Source of the DNA: Steromphala cineraria
Taxonomy: Eukaryota > Mollusca > Gastropoda > Trochida > Trochidae
Reading direction: 5' to 3'
Length of the DNA: 64,000 nt
Assembly: GCA_916613615.1 (NCBI GenBank)
Contig: OU744736.1
Span: 16,813,724-16,877,723 of the forward strand
Notes under the pieces: model-generated
Database searches by the model: none
Seen by the model: the letters and a program-made list of their open reading frames with translations, nothing else
What the model was told of the DNA's origin: nothing
In this document: piece by piece, positions 1 to 12,039 of the stretch
Layout: each line of letters opens with the position of its first letter
Position numbering within the stretch: the first letter of the stretch is position 1
Translations under genes and position numbers: made by a program

Positions 1-124
1 CAGTGCTTAACAGCTTAACAATTATTGACTCGTGAGAAGAGACTGGACAGTAAGACTTTAGGGGACACACAAGGATTTCAGGGGGGACTCAGGGGGTTCA
101 GCCCAGATAACAAATTGACCCTAC

Positions 125-464
125 CTTATTCCCTTCTTCATACTCTCAAACATCAGGAGGGCTCGATTGGGACGTGGAATTTTGGGGATTTTCGGCGATT
201 TGCGAAAACTAAAGGCCGATCCAGCTCTTGTGTTGTGTTGAGGCCTCGTGTAGAGTCTCGGACTGCGGCGAATAGTGTCGCCGAGAACAGACGTGGACGA
301 GGAAGAGGAAGAATGGGATCGCACGGACATCCCGCCGAAGGATTGACTCCGTGCCACTGGTTGGGAGGCCCGTGGGGTGGTCGCAGGGCGATCCTGCTTC
401 AGCGACATCTTGTCTTCATGTCGGGACGTCGGTGGCGTCTTGCGAGTCATTGAGGACGTCGGAT
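125..464 (-). CDS. Internal coding exon, Ser/Pro/Arg-rich; 3'-most exon of the minus-strand gene in this window
   Basis: Open for 112 full codons and far richer in G+C and CpG than the surrounding intron, the strongest compositional sign of coding here. A likely acceptor (TGATTGCAG, with a rather weak pyrimidine tract) lies just upstream and a donor (ATAAG|GTAGGG) just downstream. The exon therefore enters in phase 1 and leaves in phase 2, and the entry phase matches the exon at 24.3 kb. The product is basic and looks disordered: a threonine/proline/arginine start, a run of six serines near residue 60, RRSP, and a lysine/proline stretch SPKIPKIPRP that resembles an SH3-binding PxxP region, ending NRALLMFESMKKGI. 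No catalytic domain is visible. An in-frame ATG at 472-474, ten bases upstream of the acceptor cut, could instead make this a first exon. I do not recognise the family. The gene must continue leftwards beyond the window. Confidence 0.72.
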
Positions 465-719
465 CTGCAATCATAAAGTTCTTGGTTAAAATTTTGTTCC
501 GCTATCTTGGTTAGATTAAATTCTCATAATTATACATTTGCAAAATCTTCTTTGAAAGGTTATGTACTAACTGCTACCAGATCTTGAATAAATCTAGTAA
601 AATTTTGTTGAAAGGTTTGACAAAATTCTCAAAGTTATTTTTTTGGCAACGTTCGCTTCAAAAGGTTATGTACTCAATACTACTAGCCTGCTGAAATATA
701 TTTACACCATGTGACTTGG

Positions 720-784
720 CTTGACCTCCCGTAGTGAGGTCAAAACCCCTGTAGCTGGGCAAACTAACTTGCCCACAGCAGGGT
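720..784. repeat. Two adjacent short hairpins
   Basis: TTGACCTC at 721-728 pairs with GAGGTCAA at 736-743, and immediately after it a GCTGGGCAA arm (about 747-762) pairs imperfectly with TTGCCCACAGC (769-783). No function is assigned. Confidence 0.5.
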
Positions 785-2319
785 GAAGGTTATGTTGGTT
801 TTTTATATTGTTGCAGGACAAGCATTAATTTCAAGTTATCTCAAATCATAACAACTTCACCAAAATTCATATTGCCCAGTCCACAATTTTACGACCCTTA
901 CTTTGTGCACTTCCTGTTACCTGAACATAACACAATTGTTGTCTAGCCAGGATACGCATGTTTCCTAGCTTAACCTGTGCACCAACAATCCATTCAGACT
1001 TTCTTTAAATACTCCACAAAAACTGGACTTACTATTTCCTGATCTCAATATGAATGCAGTGTATGAAAAATACTGTCTGACAATCTGCAACCTGGTTGCA
1101 TTTCATTCAGACGAAGTTGAATTGAAACTCAATTCTCGAAGTTATAACATTTTTGAGGTTCTGTTTTACCATAAACAAACTTATAAAATGTTTAACACAT
1201 GAAAAAATGATTTTGAAATAAATGACAAGCAAAAAGATTGAGATGTAGATATTTTTTTTAGATGAATAATTATCATAAGGAAGTATTAAAGGGTTTTAAA
1301 TTGAAATTTGAACACAGTGAACATGTGCACAAGAGAAGAAATGCTCAACATTCACAAATACTTTTGAGTAAATGCATGATTTATGTTTATATCAATCCAT
1401 ATGAGATGTCCCTTCCATAGAGTTATCTGTTTATCATTCATTTGAACAGTTAAATCTTGGGGTACAGTCATAAACTTTTATAAAAAAAATTGGTATACTT
1501 TTAAAATATGACTAAATCAGATAAAAGACATAAATGTAGAAACAAGTTTAGTGAGAGGGTCATAATATCACTGACACTGTGAAAGTCAATATTATATTTC
1601 ACTGGTTGAAGATTGCTAAAGAGAATAAATCAGGAATATTTTAAAGTTTAATCATTGAATTCTTTTGAACTGCTTAATGCATTATTCTACTAAAATTGAA
1701 TTACTATTCTAAATATAAGCTCCTTGGAATCTATTGATTACTAATAAACTTTCAAATTTCTTATCAATAACTATTTTCCTAAATTACCCGAGTCATAATT
1801 CAGCCCTGAATTATGGTATATAAATCCATTTCAAATGGAAGCCAACTAAAACTTTACAATGTACAACAAGTGATAGAGCTAAGCTACATATCATTTGAAT
1901 AATGCCTCAAGGTAACAATCAAATGCTTAATCAAACTCTATAGTACTCTATTTTATCATAATCTATCCTCCAATCTAATATCTCAGATTAGCCTTAAGTT
2001 GTATATCAGATATTCAGATTAACTTGATATTCTGTTAGAATTAACATGAAATATCTTGACTTCAGGTGACAAACTAAAAAATAACCAAAATATACAAATC
2101 CTACTTTGGAGGATTTGGAATGAATATCAAATGTGATTAGATAACCTCAGATGCCTACATATATTTGCTGATTTTCAACACCGCCATTGACCCTGTAGCT
2201 CATTAGGCTTTGCATGCAATTTGTTTCTCTCGTCAAAACAAACATTTTTAATGTTTTTGGGCAATGCCAATGCGGTCTCTGGTATTGATTTGACAGTTAC
2301 CGTAAATCAGACGATTACT

Positions 2320-2640
2320 AATTTCAAACGTCGTTTTGATCGGGCAATTATTCGAGGCAGGCAATTACTTATTTCAAATGCATGATGTATTCATGAAGCA
2401 TTGAAATATTCAACAAAAATATAATCAAAACAAACTATTTCCCGGGGAATAACAGGCAATTTATATAACTTGAACAAAATGGCTATATGAGGTATAATAA
2501 GAAAATATTGACAAGTTAGTTTGCATTGTTTTTAAAAAAACAGAGGTTATTTAAGGCAGGCGATTAGTTATTTCAAAGAGGGCTTAGACCTGCTGATTAT
2601 TCAAGGTAGGTGTGGACTAATTATGGCGAGATAATTAAAT
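2320..2640. repeat. Dispersed 'attattcgaggcaggc' repeat, degenerate
   Basis: Related segments ATTATTCGAGGCAGGC, TTATTTAAGGCAGGCG and ATTATTCAAGGTAGG recur at intervals, each with TTATTTCAAA nearby, preceded by ACCGTAAATCAGACGATTA. I know similar 'accgtaaatcggacgatta' repeats from several invertebrate genomes. Probably a decayed DNA element. Confidence 0.45.
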
Positions 2641-4133
2641 GAGAATTTTATTACGACACCAGCCTTCTGTAAGGTTGTACTTCATTGAATCTCAACCAAT
2701 GTAAATGCAAATTTTCTTATGTCTCTAATCAAGCTTTACTGACACAAATTGCCCTTATACCACAAGGCTTTAAGGATAAGCCAGCAGGTGCTTGTTATGG
2801 TAGAGTTACAAGGCTTATCCATCACAGGAATGTGACTGTTATACTAACCTAATCTATACAGGTGCTAGTTTGAGGATATTTCTCTTTACATAACTTATAG
2901 AAATAGTCACTTTGTCTTAATATCTAACTCAGATAGTGATATGTTTGTGCCTAGACCGAGAAATACCTACTTTTAATTCACAAAACATCAATTTTTATAA
3001 AGAAATTCAGTTTAACAGCAAGGTCTCTGAAGGATGAGTGGAGTTTTAAAAGTCACAATAATTAATTATTATTACTTAAATTTCTATCATTATAAAAGAA
3101 CCTATTCATTTCAGTAAAATCTCATCAACAGAATAAATTCAATCCAGTTAAATCTCAACCACTCTTTAAGCATAATTAACTCTTTAATCGTAATTCTTCA
3201 TTGAGCAAAATCACTACCAGTACAAAAAGGTTTATAGAGCCATGAATGTTTGAAAACATTCACCTTAGTTATTTTAAATATCTTGGTCTCAAGAGTTGTT
3301 TTCTTAACTTAGGAATTTTAATTCTCTTTAACATCATGGATTAATTCTGACTTATTAACAAAAGGCTAACATCCCAACATGCTCCAATATTGACCTCAAT
3401 TTTTAATTGGAGAGAACCCACCGTAGCGGATAGTTTACAACTTGCCACTAATTCAACTGGCGGTGGACTTTTCATTGTTTCAATATTAGTCTTGTGTTGG
3501 ATAAACATTCCCTAATGTAGGCTAACTGAATCCAAACAACTCTTGGGTTAGTTTAATCTACAACTTCACATCTATCAGAATCAGCAGTAGAGACATTTAC
3601 AATTTTCACGAAATGCTTTAATCTTGCATTTGTGTGGGTTGAACCACCTTAACTCTACTCTGGGTAAGCAAATTAAAAATACGAGCATTTGCGAAATATT
3701 TTTGATGGTTATATATTACAAAACTAAACATTAGTTTATGGTTGAGCCAAAAACCTTAATTTACATACTACCCCGGGTACTTAAAATGTGCTTGCATTTA
3801 CTTTCACAAACCTTATTGATATTGATAAAACCGTAGCTTGTTAATAAGTGCCATACCATTCTCAGAAGTCAAAGTAAATGAATCAGAGCTAAAAAAAACT
3901 CCAATCTCGATAAGCTATGATGATAATATAAAGGTATCGTACATACAAGACTTCTGCATTGTCCGTCTCAAAAATCTTTGATTCCTGATAAAACCTTAGC
4001 TGTTAATAAATGTTGTACCATTCTCAGTAGCCAAGGTAAATGAATCAGGGCTTTTTAAAAAAAATGTATTCTTGGTAAATGACAATAGTTGCCTATTTTT
4101 CATTTTACTTGCTAAAATCCAGATTGCTTAATA

Positions 4134-4307
4134 CAGTAGAACACGGATATAACCAACTCCAAGGAACCAAAGAAGTTAGTTCGCTATATCCGGTGTTCGC
4201 TACTCTTGGATGGCCAACATGCATAGGGCTTTTGACGGGACTTTAAAATTTTTTCACTATATCGGATTGTTTGTTATATACGAGTTTGCTGTAACAATGT
4301 TCTACTG
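4134..4307. mobile_element. pogo-like MITE, copy 1 (TA target sites)
   Basis: Terminal inverted repeats starting CAGTAGAACACGGATATAAC and ending in the complement (GTTCTACTG), flanked by TA on both sides. Near-palindromic over its length, with internal 'gcgaac' and 'ggatatagtgaac' modules. TIRs beginning CAGTAGAAC with TA duplications are typical of the pogo/Tigger group. Non-autonomous, no coding capacity. Sister copies are at 32900, 44111 and 61288. Confidence 0.8.
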
Positions 4308-4479
4308 TACTTAAAAAACACAAATACTGTTCACTTACATTGAGCCCTAAAGTTATTTACTTCTATTTTTCAGCAAAATACATCAAGTTTAGATTTAAAG
4401 ATGCTATATCATAGTGCAATAATTTTTTAAGTATTTTTAATGTATACGTTGTATTTTTAGAAAAATTTAGCGACCAACC

Positions 4480-5010
4480 TTGAGAAAATCGGACCAAAAT
4501 TCATCAAATAGGAGATAATTTACCAAATAATACCGAAACGGCAGTCGACATAAGGGCGAATCAAGTGTGGCCATTTCACAACTTCCGGTTTCTAAATGTA
4601 CGCTTGAAAACCGTCTTTGTCGCGCTCAACTAGATTTTATATTCTTTTTCTCCAAATTAGGTATTTGTTGCTGTCAAAGTTGATACCCATCGAACGCAAT
4701 TACGGTAGTTGAGACACGGTGTAAATCCTACAAGCATAATGATTACGTCACCGAAAGCGGGTTCGTAAAAAGGCATGCCCTTTCTACGAGGGTACTGTGC
4801 TTTGCGCGTCGAAATAAGTATGTTATTGTTGATTACACAATCTAAATATGATATCAAAATTTCGACGAAAGATTTTTCTACAAAGTGATGTATTTCATTT
4901 CTCAATAGCTAAGTTTCATCCTGAACCGCTTGCAAGTATGATACAGCATCTTTAAACCTACATAATGACGTCACTGTTTATCCACACCTGGTAATCCAAA
5001 CACAGGAGGA
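4480..5010. promoter_or_regulatory. CpG-richer patch with CRE-like sites
   Basis: This patch has many CpG dinucleotides (CGCGTCG, CGCGCTC, AACGCAATTACGG) in otherwise CpG-poor intron. It carries a perfect palindromic CRE, TGACGTCA, at 4966-4973 and a variant TTACGTCA at 4743-4750. The minus strand has a modest open frame here (4657-4905) but with no ATG near its start and only weak donors, so I do not call an exon. An intronic enhancer or internal promoter is possible; an old repeat is the alternative. Confidence 0.25.
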
Positions 5011-5139
5011 AACAGTGGTGTCACTGGATAGACATAATTCATTCGTAAACACGAAGGGTGCAGGTCTGTTAAAACTACCAAATAATGACAACTATTTAAA
5101 AGTTTACATATTCTTAAAATAATTATACGATACAATCCA

Positions 5140-5551
5140 ATTTGGTTTTTGTTGGATTTTTTAAATTTTCAAAAGGTTTTATCAAAATGAATATGGTTGA
5201 AATATTTTTCACTTTTGATCGCTCATTCAACACCATGGTAGAAATGTTAGATAAATAAGAAAAACATGTGTAATTTAAATGCAGAGGTTTTGTTGATGCA
5301 TGACCACATAATAATTGAAATATCTTCATTATGAAGATATTTTGATCTCTAAAGTCGATATTGTTACGCTTTGTCATTTGTTTTTTTATATCAGACAATG
5401 ATTTTAAGCAAGAGATGAATCATAGGAGCATCAACCTTAAGGATTTTTGGCACTTGGTTGAAATTTTAGAAGTGATTTGAACTTGTGACCTCACTAAAAT
5501 ATGATGTGGTTGAATTATTAGAGATGTCGAATTAATAGAGAAATTACGTTA
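5140..5551. mobile_element. 415-bp TIR element, left-truncated copy
   Basis: Near-identical over most of its length to 23343-23757 (shared words include TTTTGATCGCTCATT, GAACATGTGTAATTTAAATG or its variant, and TTTTGGCACTTGGTTGAAAT). The right terminus AATTAATAGAGAAATTACG is present; the left terminal repeat is lost. Confidence 0.75.
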
Positions 5552-6262
5552 ATGATACATATACCCTCATTGAGTCTTTGCAGCACCAAATAAGGTTGTG
5601 CAGACAGTTGTAAAATGGATTCCATAATTCTCTGACACATAAGTAAAATAATGAAGATGCCTTTATTGTTGCGTCTCCATACCTCTTAATCATCTCACCT
5701 CCATTGGAGTTACGCAATCCAGACCAATCAGAGCTAAATGGTTATCTGTCACATTCAAACATTGACCTTTTAATATATTTTCATTCTTAAAATAAACCTG
5801 TCAGAGATATTCATTGAAGAACCCATATTAGGATACTGAATCTGAATTTGAATCTTCAATGAGTTTCTGATATTTGTTAATTAGTAAAATTATTCTTTTA
5901 GCTATCAATTTTCAGACATTTGTTCTACACTGACACATGTACACGCATCCATAAGAAATGACTGATGGCTGATCTTTCTGACCTTGACCTTGTTCATGTT
6001 CCTGTACTCTCAGACAAAGACAGAAACAAAATCAGCTTGGCTTGTCTAATTAAGGATAAATTGATTGATTGATACAAAAGATGTTCAGCGCCCAAATTAA
6101 GGGCTAAATACTCCCATATCGTGTACTTTGACCTGATCAATACAAGACAGGTCATATTAACCTGAAGATGGTTGCAAGGCAAGGAAAGAGTTTCAATCAA
6201 CGAGATACAACAGGTGTGCTTGTCAAGTTCGATAATGTTTTGATGATGGACCAGTTACATCA

Positions 6263-6350
6263 TACATATATAATAATAATAATAATACATTCATTTATAT
6301 AACGCAGAATTTCACACAGGGTGCTCTATGCGCTCGAGTTCTACAGACTT
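6263..6350. repeat. (ATA)n plus 'tatataacgc...gcgctc' repeat
   Basis: A short AAT microsatellite followed by CATTTATATAACGCAGAATTTCA and TGCTCTATGCGCTCGAG. Same family as 34569-34665, where the core reads TTTATAAAGCGCTATATCC. Confidence 0.55.
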
Positions 6351-6782
6351 AAAATGTATTCTCTTAAACAATTTCTCCAATTTGAGCTTCTGAAGATGAA
6401 CACTTGTAACTGAACTCAAATTTCTCAAAACTTATTAATCTTTAACAGCAATATAGAAATGCAACTTGCACATATGAAAGTTATGCACCAATGCTCAACA
6501 TCCCAACAGTAAAAATATAAAGTGTTCAGTGAGGGTGTGACATGTTATCAACAATATTTCAGTTATCATACAATATATTTAAGTTAGCTTAACAGAACCA
6601 GGTACTCTATCAACGTAACAAGCTCCCATCATGTTCCCCTGATCGACTAGTACAGAAATACGCGTCCTCCTGAGATATGTCCATCCTTCACGTCATCACA
6701 TGACATGTACAGTGTAAGTGAAGTGCAAGGTGTCAGGCAACAGAGTAGAAGAGATGAAGTATTGTCTATAGGCTCATTTATC

Positions 6783-7270
6783 ATCCAGCTGTCAGTGTCA
6801 TAATGGTCCATATTACCCATGTAGTTAAATATGAGAAGCTGTCATATTTTTCCTATGTTTTGAAGAAATACAGATTATAACTTCTAAAATGCCACTGAAA
6901 GAAATCTTTTTAATTTTGCCTAACAAAGATTGTTTCAGCTTTAACTATAGTCAAGCTGTCATAGTCATTATTACCCTTATAGTTAAATATCAGTAGTGAC
7001 ATATTTTCTTATGTTTTTCAAGAAATACAAATAATAACTTCTGAAATGCCACTGAAAGAAGTCTTATAATTTTTGCCTAACAAAGATTGTTTCAGCTTTA
7101 ACTATAGTCAAGCTGTCATAATAGTCATTATTACCCTAATAGTTAAACATAAGTGGTGACATATTTTTCTTATGTGCACAAAAGCACAAATGATTTTTGA
7201 AGAAATACAAATTATAATTTTGAAAATGCAACTGAAAGAAGTCATAAAGTTTTGAACCTGCAACGACTGT
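6783..7270. repeat. Three-copy tandem repeat, period about 156-165 bp
   Basis: Each unit contains AGCTGTCATA...TCATTATTACCC, a GTGACATATTTT block, AAGAAATACA, and ATGCCACTGAAAGAA (near 6888, 7044 and 7226). Units two and three are the closest. No coding potential. Confidence 0.8.
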
Positions 7271-8814
7271 TTACTTTTATTTTGTTCTGTTTATTTTAGA
7301 TTGTTTTATATTTCAAGAAACTGACCATTGCTTGTACTCAAACTGTTGAAATTTTTGTGATAAAATTACAAAATAGATTGTTTTGTAAGTCAGAATTTAT
7401 CATTCTTCTTTTTGAAATATTTTTATGATAATAAATTGTTTTATAAACAATTAAGTGACTCTACCTTTAATCCAATTATTTCATCTGTAATATTTCAAAT
7501 GCCAGATTAACCTTAAACCAACAAGATACATATATTACAAGAGGTCTCTGTAATGACCCTCCCATAATGAGAACACCATAGCACATGGGACTAAAAGCTC
7601 TTGCTAAGTGGTTTGAGAAGAAGATTCATCTCCTATATCCGATAGTCACCGCTTCATGTCCAGTGTCACGTGCTATACTTCCTATATCTCACTCATAGTG
7701 TAGAATATAACACACATCATCACCAGTGAAATATCTACTTACATACGTATCACATATGAAGTATCACATATTAAATATCACTTAATATCACATCTGAATT
7801 GTTAATGAATGTTGCTGAATAAAACAATGATTTATGAATTTTGTATTTAATGTATCAACATGATTTAGTTCATAAGCTTTTTATTTTATAGTGAGTTTTA
7901 TTCTTGCAGAATAAGGAACAAGACTGTATCAAGGACTTCCTCATTTACAGTACATGAAATTTGACATTTATTACTTAGCTTAAACATGTATAGGGACTGG
8001 ACCATTACAACCTAAACATAACTTGTGACGTATTTGAAGAAAAAGATCATGTTTAAGGAAATAATATATCTTTTCAATACAACATCACATAATCACTGTA
8101 TGACTAGTCTAAAATCAGATAAATTCTATTCTTAAACTGAACCTCTAGCTAAATTCATCAGTGACTAACAAAATTCAAGTAAAGAATTTCAAGTTCTTTG
8201 ATTATTTTGTCCAATAGTTACATTTATCAATGTAATGAAATTTGTAAATCTTCAATACTAATCAATGTAATGAAATTTGTACATTCTTTATATTGATCTT
8301 CTAGACATAACTCATTGTCAGTCTACCAATAACATGAACAAACCTTAAAATAAGGCGAGACATTTTTCACAAATATATCAGAGAATAATTGACCATTGAT
8401 TGAGAATTTATCTTAAGACATCCCTTATCAATAGGAAAAACCTTTATAATCAATTGTTTGTAAAACATAAAATAATATCCTAAGTTCATAATTTGTAAAA
8501 ATAAAATTACCTTGAAAAATAAATCGTTGGCAGGTTTACCTGTGTCACCTGTATACTAGACGAGAGAATGATTAAATCCTGTCCGTGAAGTTAATTTATC
8601 TGTTATCAGTGACTCAAACATATTGCCTAATAGGAACTGAATAGTGGGTACCTATATTTACAATAATCACACATGCCTCTAGCGTACGTCACCTTTGTTT
8701 ACATATCAACAGGGATCTCCCAAACCAAAGCTGAATGAACACCGGCACGCTATAGGTCTTCTTTTTCCTCTAGTTTAATCAATACACACCTTACAACATC
8801 ATGAGTGGAGGTTC

Positions 8815-8930
8815 AGGTATCCACAAATTAGACAACAGTATCCACAATCAAGTATCCAGTACTAGAAGTATCCGGGACGAAGAAACAGTATCCACAGGTG
8901 TGAATCTATTCCTTGTATCCACATGAACAG
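8815..8930. repeat. Degenerate GTATCCAC cluster
   Basis: GTATCCAC or a close variant occurs about six times in 115 bp. A CRE-like TACGTCAC lies at about 8684-8691. Function unknown. Confidence 0.45.
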
Positions 8931-10019
8931 CAAGAGGCTAATAATTTCACTGACCCACTTCACCATTAGTTGGGAAACCGTTCAACCGCCCTCATACTAA
9001 ATACGTTTGTCGGCTGGTTGGCAGAAAGGCAGAGCAGCAAGGGCTTATTCTCCGTGGTGTTAGACTGGCCGGCCTCTAATTCTTATTGACCACTGTCCAG
9101 GACTAGCTAAGAGGATTTAGGCTTAGCTTGAGTCAAGGTATAGCCCTATGGTCAGTTTGGTATGTTTTGACTTCTAACTGACTGATGAACTTGTGACAAG
9201 GCAAATTAAGTTATGATACGTGTGAGATATAAGCAGGATGTGAATTCAGTTTCATAAACATGATAAGGAAATAAGATCACATTTTTAGCATTCCCTAGAT
9301 TTGTTTAGATTCTGTATTTCTCAGAAAAGTCTCCTGGTTGATAACAGTTTGTTTATGAAAAGTTAATTTACGGTACTTATTGAATGGTTTGTATCCTTCA
9401 AATACAATTGATTAATATATATATTAATAAATATATTTTGAAAATATTGTTATCTAATTTGATAAGATTATTTTAATAAAGATTGAGATTTATGTTTTTG
9501 AATAAAAAACTTGAAGAATGTATATACCGATGATTGTTAAGTGAAACATGGTCACTTCCACAGCAGAAGGAGAATGAATTTTAATCTTTTCTACAAAACA
9601 ATTTTGATGAAACTAGCACTCATATTATCAAACAAACTCATTACCTGTATTGATATGCAGGAGTCTATGAACTTTAGAAGGTTATACTACAAAAGTCCAA
9701 AATGAATGCAATCAAATGTGAAATTAAGGAAATTTATCAAAATAAACTTGGTTTTGAACCACATTCATTTGAAGTACTGCCGATAAAGACACAGAAGCCC
9801 AAGGAAGATTCACCACAACTGCGGTAGGTCAATCAAATCGTTACCTTGGCAAATAAATCCAATTTCTTCGTGACACCTCCACAAAAGCAGCACACGCTCC
9901 TCACTAATCCCGAGGGAAGGTTTAATTGGGTCGACACAGCACTTACGTGTTTGTATACAGACCAAGGCAGGTTACACTCATCCTAAACAACCTCATTGAA
10001 AGAGAAGTGAGAGTTGAAT

Positions 10020-10260
10020 CACTGGCCAGTTGCTTACTCACAAAGAAAATGATTTACTCATCAGGGTTTATGGCCATCCTCTCATTGAAGAATAACTATT
10101 TTGAGAACGTACACACAAAAACCTCTCATTGAAAAGAAACGTTTGAGAATGTACGCACAAAACCCTCTGATTGGAGAAGAAAATGGCAAGTTGATTTACT
10201 CATCAGATCATGAGATGCTACGACCACCCCTCTCATTGAGGAAGAAAACGGCAAGATGGT
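10020..10260. repeat. Degenerate tandem 'cctctcattgaagaagaaa' repeat
   Basis: CCTCTCATTGAAGAA-type words recur four times, with intervening GAGAAYGTACRCACAAAA and ATTTACTCATCAG. It creates short spurious open frames on both strands, which I have not annotated. Confidence 0.5.
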
Positions 10261-12039
10261 TTGCACAAAGGCCGAGACCGAAAAGTAACATGTCCACTTT
10301 GTCCCTCCCTCCCCTGTTGCTATGCGAGAAATGAGACGACCAAATTGCCATGTTTGGAGACAGTCTGCCAAGAAAGTGGAACCTCAACTCTGACTGTTTG
10401 TCCTCTACGTAGCCAGGTAAATAATAAATCCGTGGGGTAATTTACTTTCATCTTCCTTATACCTCGCAACCAGAGTGTGGAATTTACCAGGGATGTCTTC
10501 TATGTCCTTACTTAATCATATCAGATGAAATATGAGGGTGCAGTTGTTGATTTAGTTTATGAAGGATTTTATTCAAATTCTCAATTAATATCAAGTAAAC
10601 ATGAATTCATCTTTAATAAAGCTGTACCATTCTAATTTTTATAGTTGAATTTACTGAGGATGTTTTCTGTGTCTTTATGAGTATTTTTTCACATTAGATG
10701 AAAAATGTGAGATATGTTGTTTATTTGTCTCAAATAAAATTGAATTCTTCAGGTATTCTAAATTTAATATTTCTAATATTCACCCAACTACATCTGTTTG
10801 TTGTTTTAAACTAAAATATGAAATAGGAATGACTTTCATGTCTGCTCCGTGAACATCAGTACATCAAAATATTCAAATAGTTTGTAACTATCCTTTGATA
10901 TTTAAAACAATTTACATTTAAAACAATTACTTCTGTGGAAAATTGCTGTATCTCTTTTCAGTCATTAACAACCGAAAAATCCCATATTTATATTGAAAAT
11001 GATAAAAATATTTTCACAAAAAAATAAAAACAAGAAAAGATAGTCACCACTTCACAAATAAAAATAATCTCTTGACAACTTTATGGCCAACTTTATCTAA
11101 ATATAACTCAATAAATCAAATTTGTTTCATCATGACATTAAATCACTGCCCAAGACAGCTTCACAAATGAGCTAAGCACCTCTGTCTTACCAAGTTCATA
11201 AAATGTCCGTACTCATTACGTCGCCAGAAACATCAAAGGACTTACAATGAAGACTTGTCAAGCTGATGATATTAATGTCACCAGACATCAACGATGATAT
11301 CTCAAGTCAGAACTAGTTAGGTATTGATCGACTGGTGATGATTTAGAGATCGTGTATGAGGTATTTCCTTACTATTCGCAATAGAAAATCATAACAGTTT
11401 GTGTTTCTTCCTATCTCATTCTTTTGATAGCTACAAGATTCAAGAGTTAGTTTACTTCCTTTAGGCAGCATAATGTTCATTCATTAAGAAGTTGTTATTA
11501 GTTCAAGTTCAAGCAAAGAATATCAAAATTTATGAATCACTGTTAAATTCAAAATAAAGTGTTAACTACATCTTCCAAATCCGAGACACTTTTCCAAGTT
11601 TTTTTCATTTTCAACTTAGAATAAATAACAATGATAGAGTTACATTGCTTTGAATACCAAATTTTATAATACTATAAAATATCAAACTAATAATAACACC
11701 AGGGGAACAAATTCTAAAGTAATCACATACAATAAGCCACTTATAACATAAGAATGTGCAACACCAGATAGAAAACCATAATCTTACAAGTGCAAGCTAA
11801 ATAACAATACCCTAAATTCACTTACTTATCATAAAAAAATGGACACAATTTCAGCCTAAAACAAGGTTAAGGAACCTAAGAGTATTACATAAGTAATATT
11901 TCAGCATAAAAGTACCATAATTGAAAATATCAAAAACATCTTCAAAGATGACAAGCTAACTAATCATATGTATATGACATAACATTTAATTGAGAAATAC
12001 TAAATTAGTTTCAAGTCATTAAGAAACTAGAAATATGTG

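Larger units (their letters stand above)
465..4130. other. Intron, left part
   Basis: AT-rich sequence without open frames of note. Apart from the hairpins at 720-784 and the repeat at 2320-2640 I see nothing supportable; a short diverged repeat around 3840-4050 (two 'GTGCCATACCATTCTCAG'-like words) is present. Confidence 0.5.
5552..12039. other. Intron with small repeats
   Basis: AT-rich. Outside the listed repeats there is no gene I can support. At 9847-9981 the minus strand has an open stretch with CCFCGGV-like residues before a donor-like CCAAG|GTAACG, but its phase (0) does not fit the gene, and it is left uncalled. Confidence 0.45.

Noticed and set aside
25..453. 142-codon plus-strand open frame at the left edge
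   Set aside because: It is opposite the GC-rich minus-strand exon; the minus frame has matching splice sites and compositional bias, the plus frame has repeats of G/R-rich codons typical of a shadow frame.
4657..4905. 82-codon minus-strand open frame as a seventh first exon
   Set aside because: Its first codon is TTG, there is no ATG before residue 44, and the donors (GGTGACG, CCGTAATT) are weak.
9847..9981. Internal exon with Cys-rich segment (CCFCGGV)
   Set aside because: Phase 0 entry would not accept the phase-1 exon upstream and the acceptor is weak.
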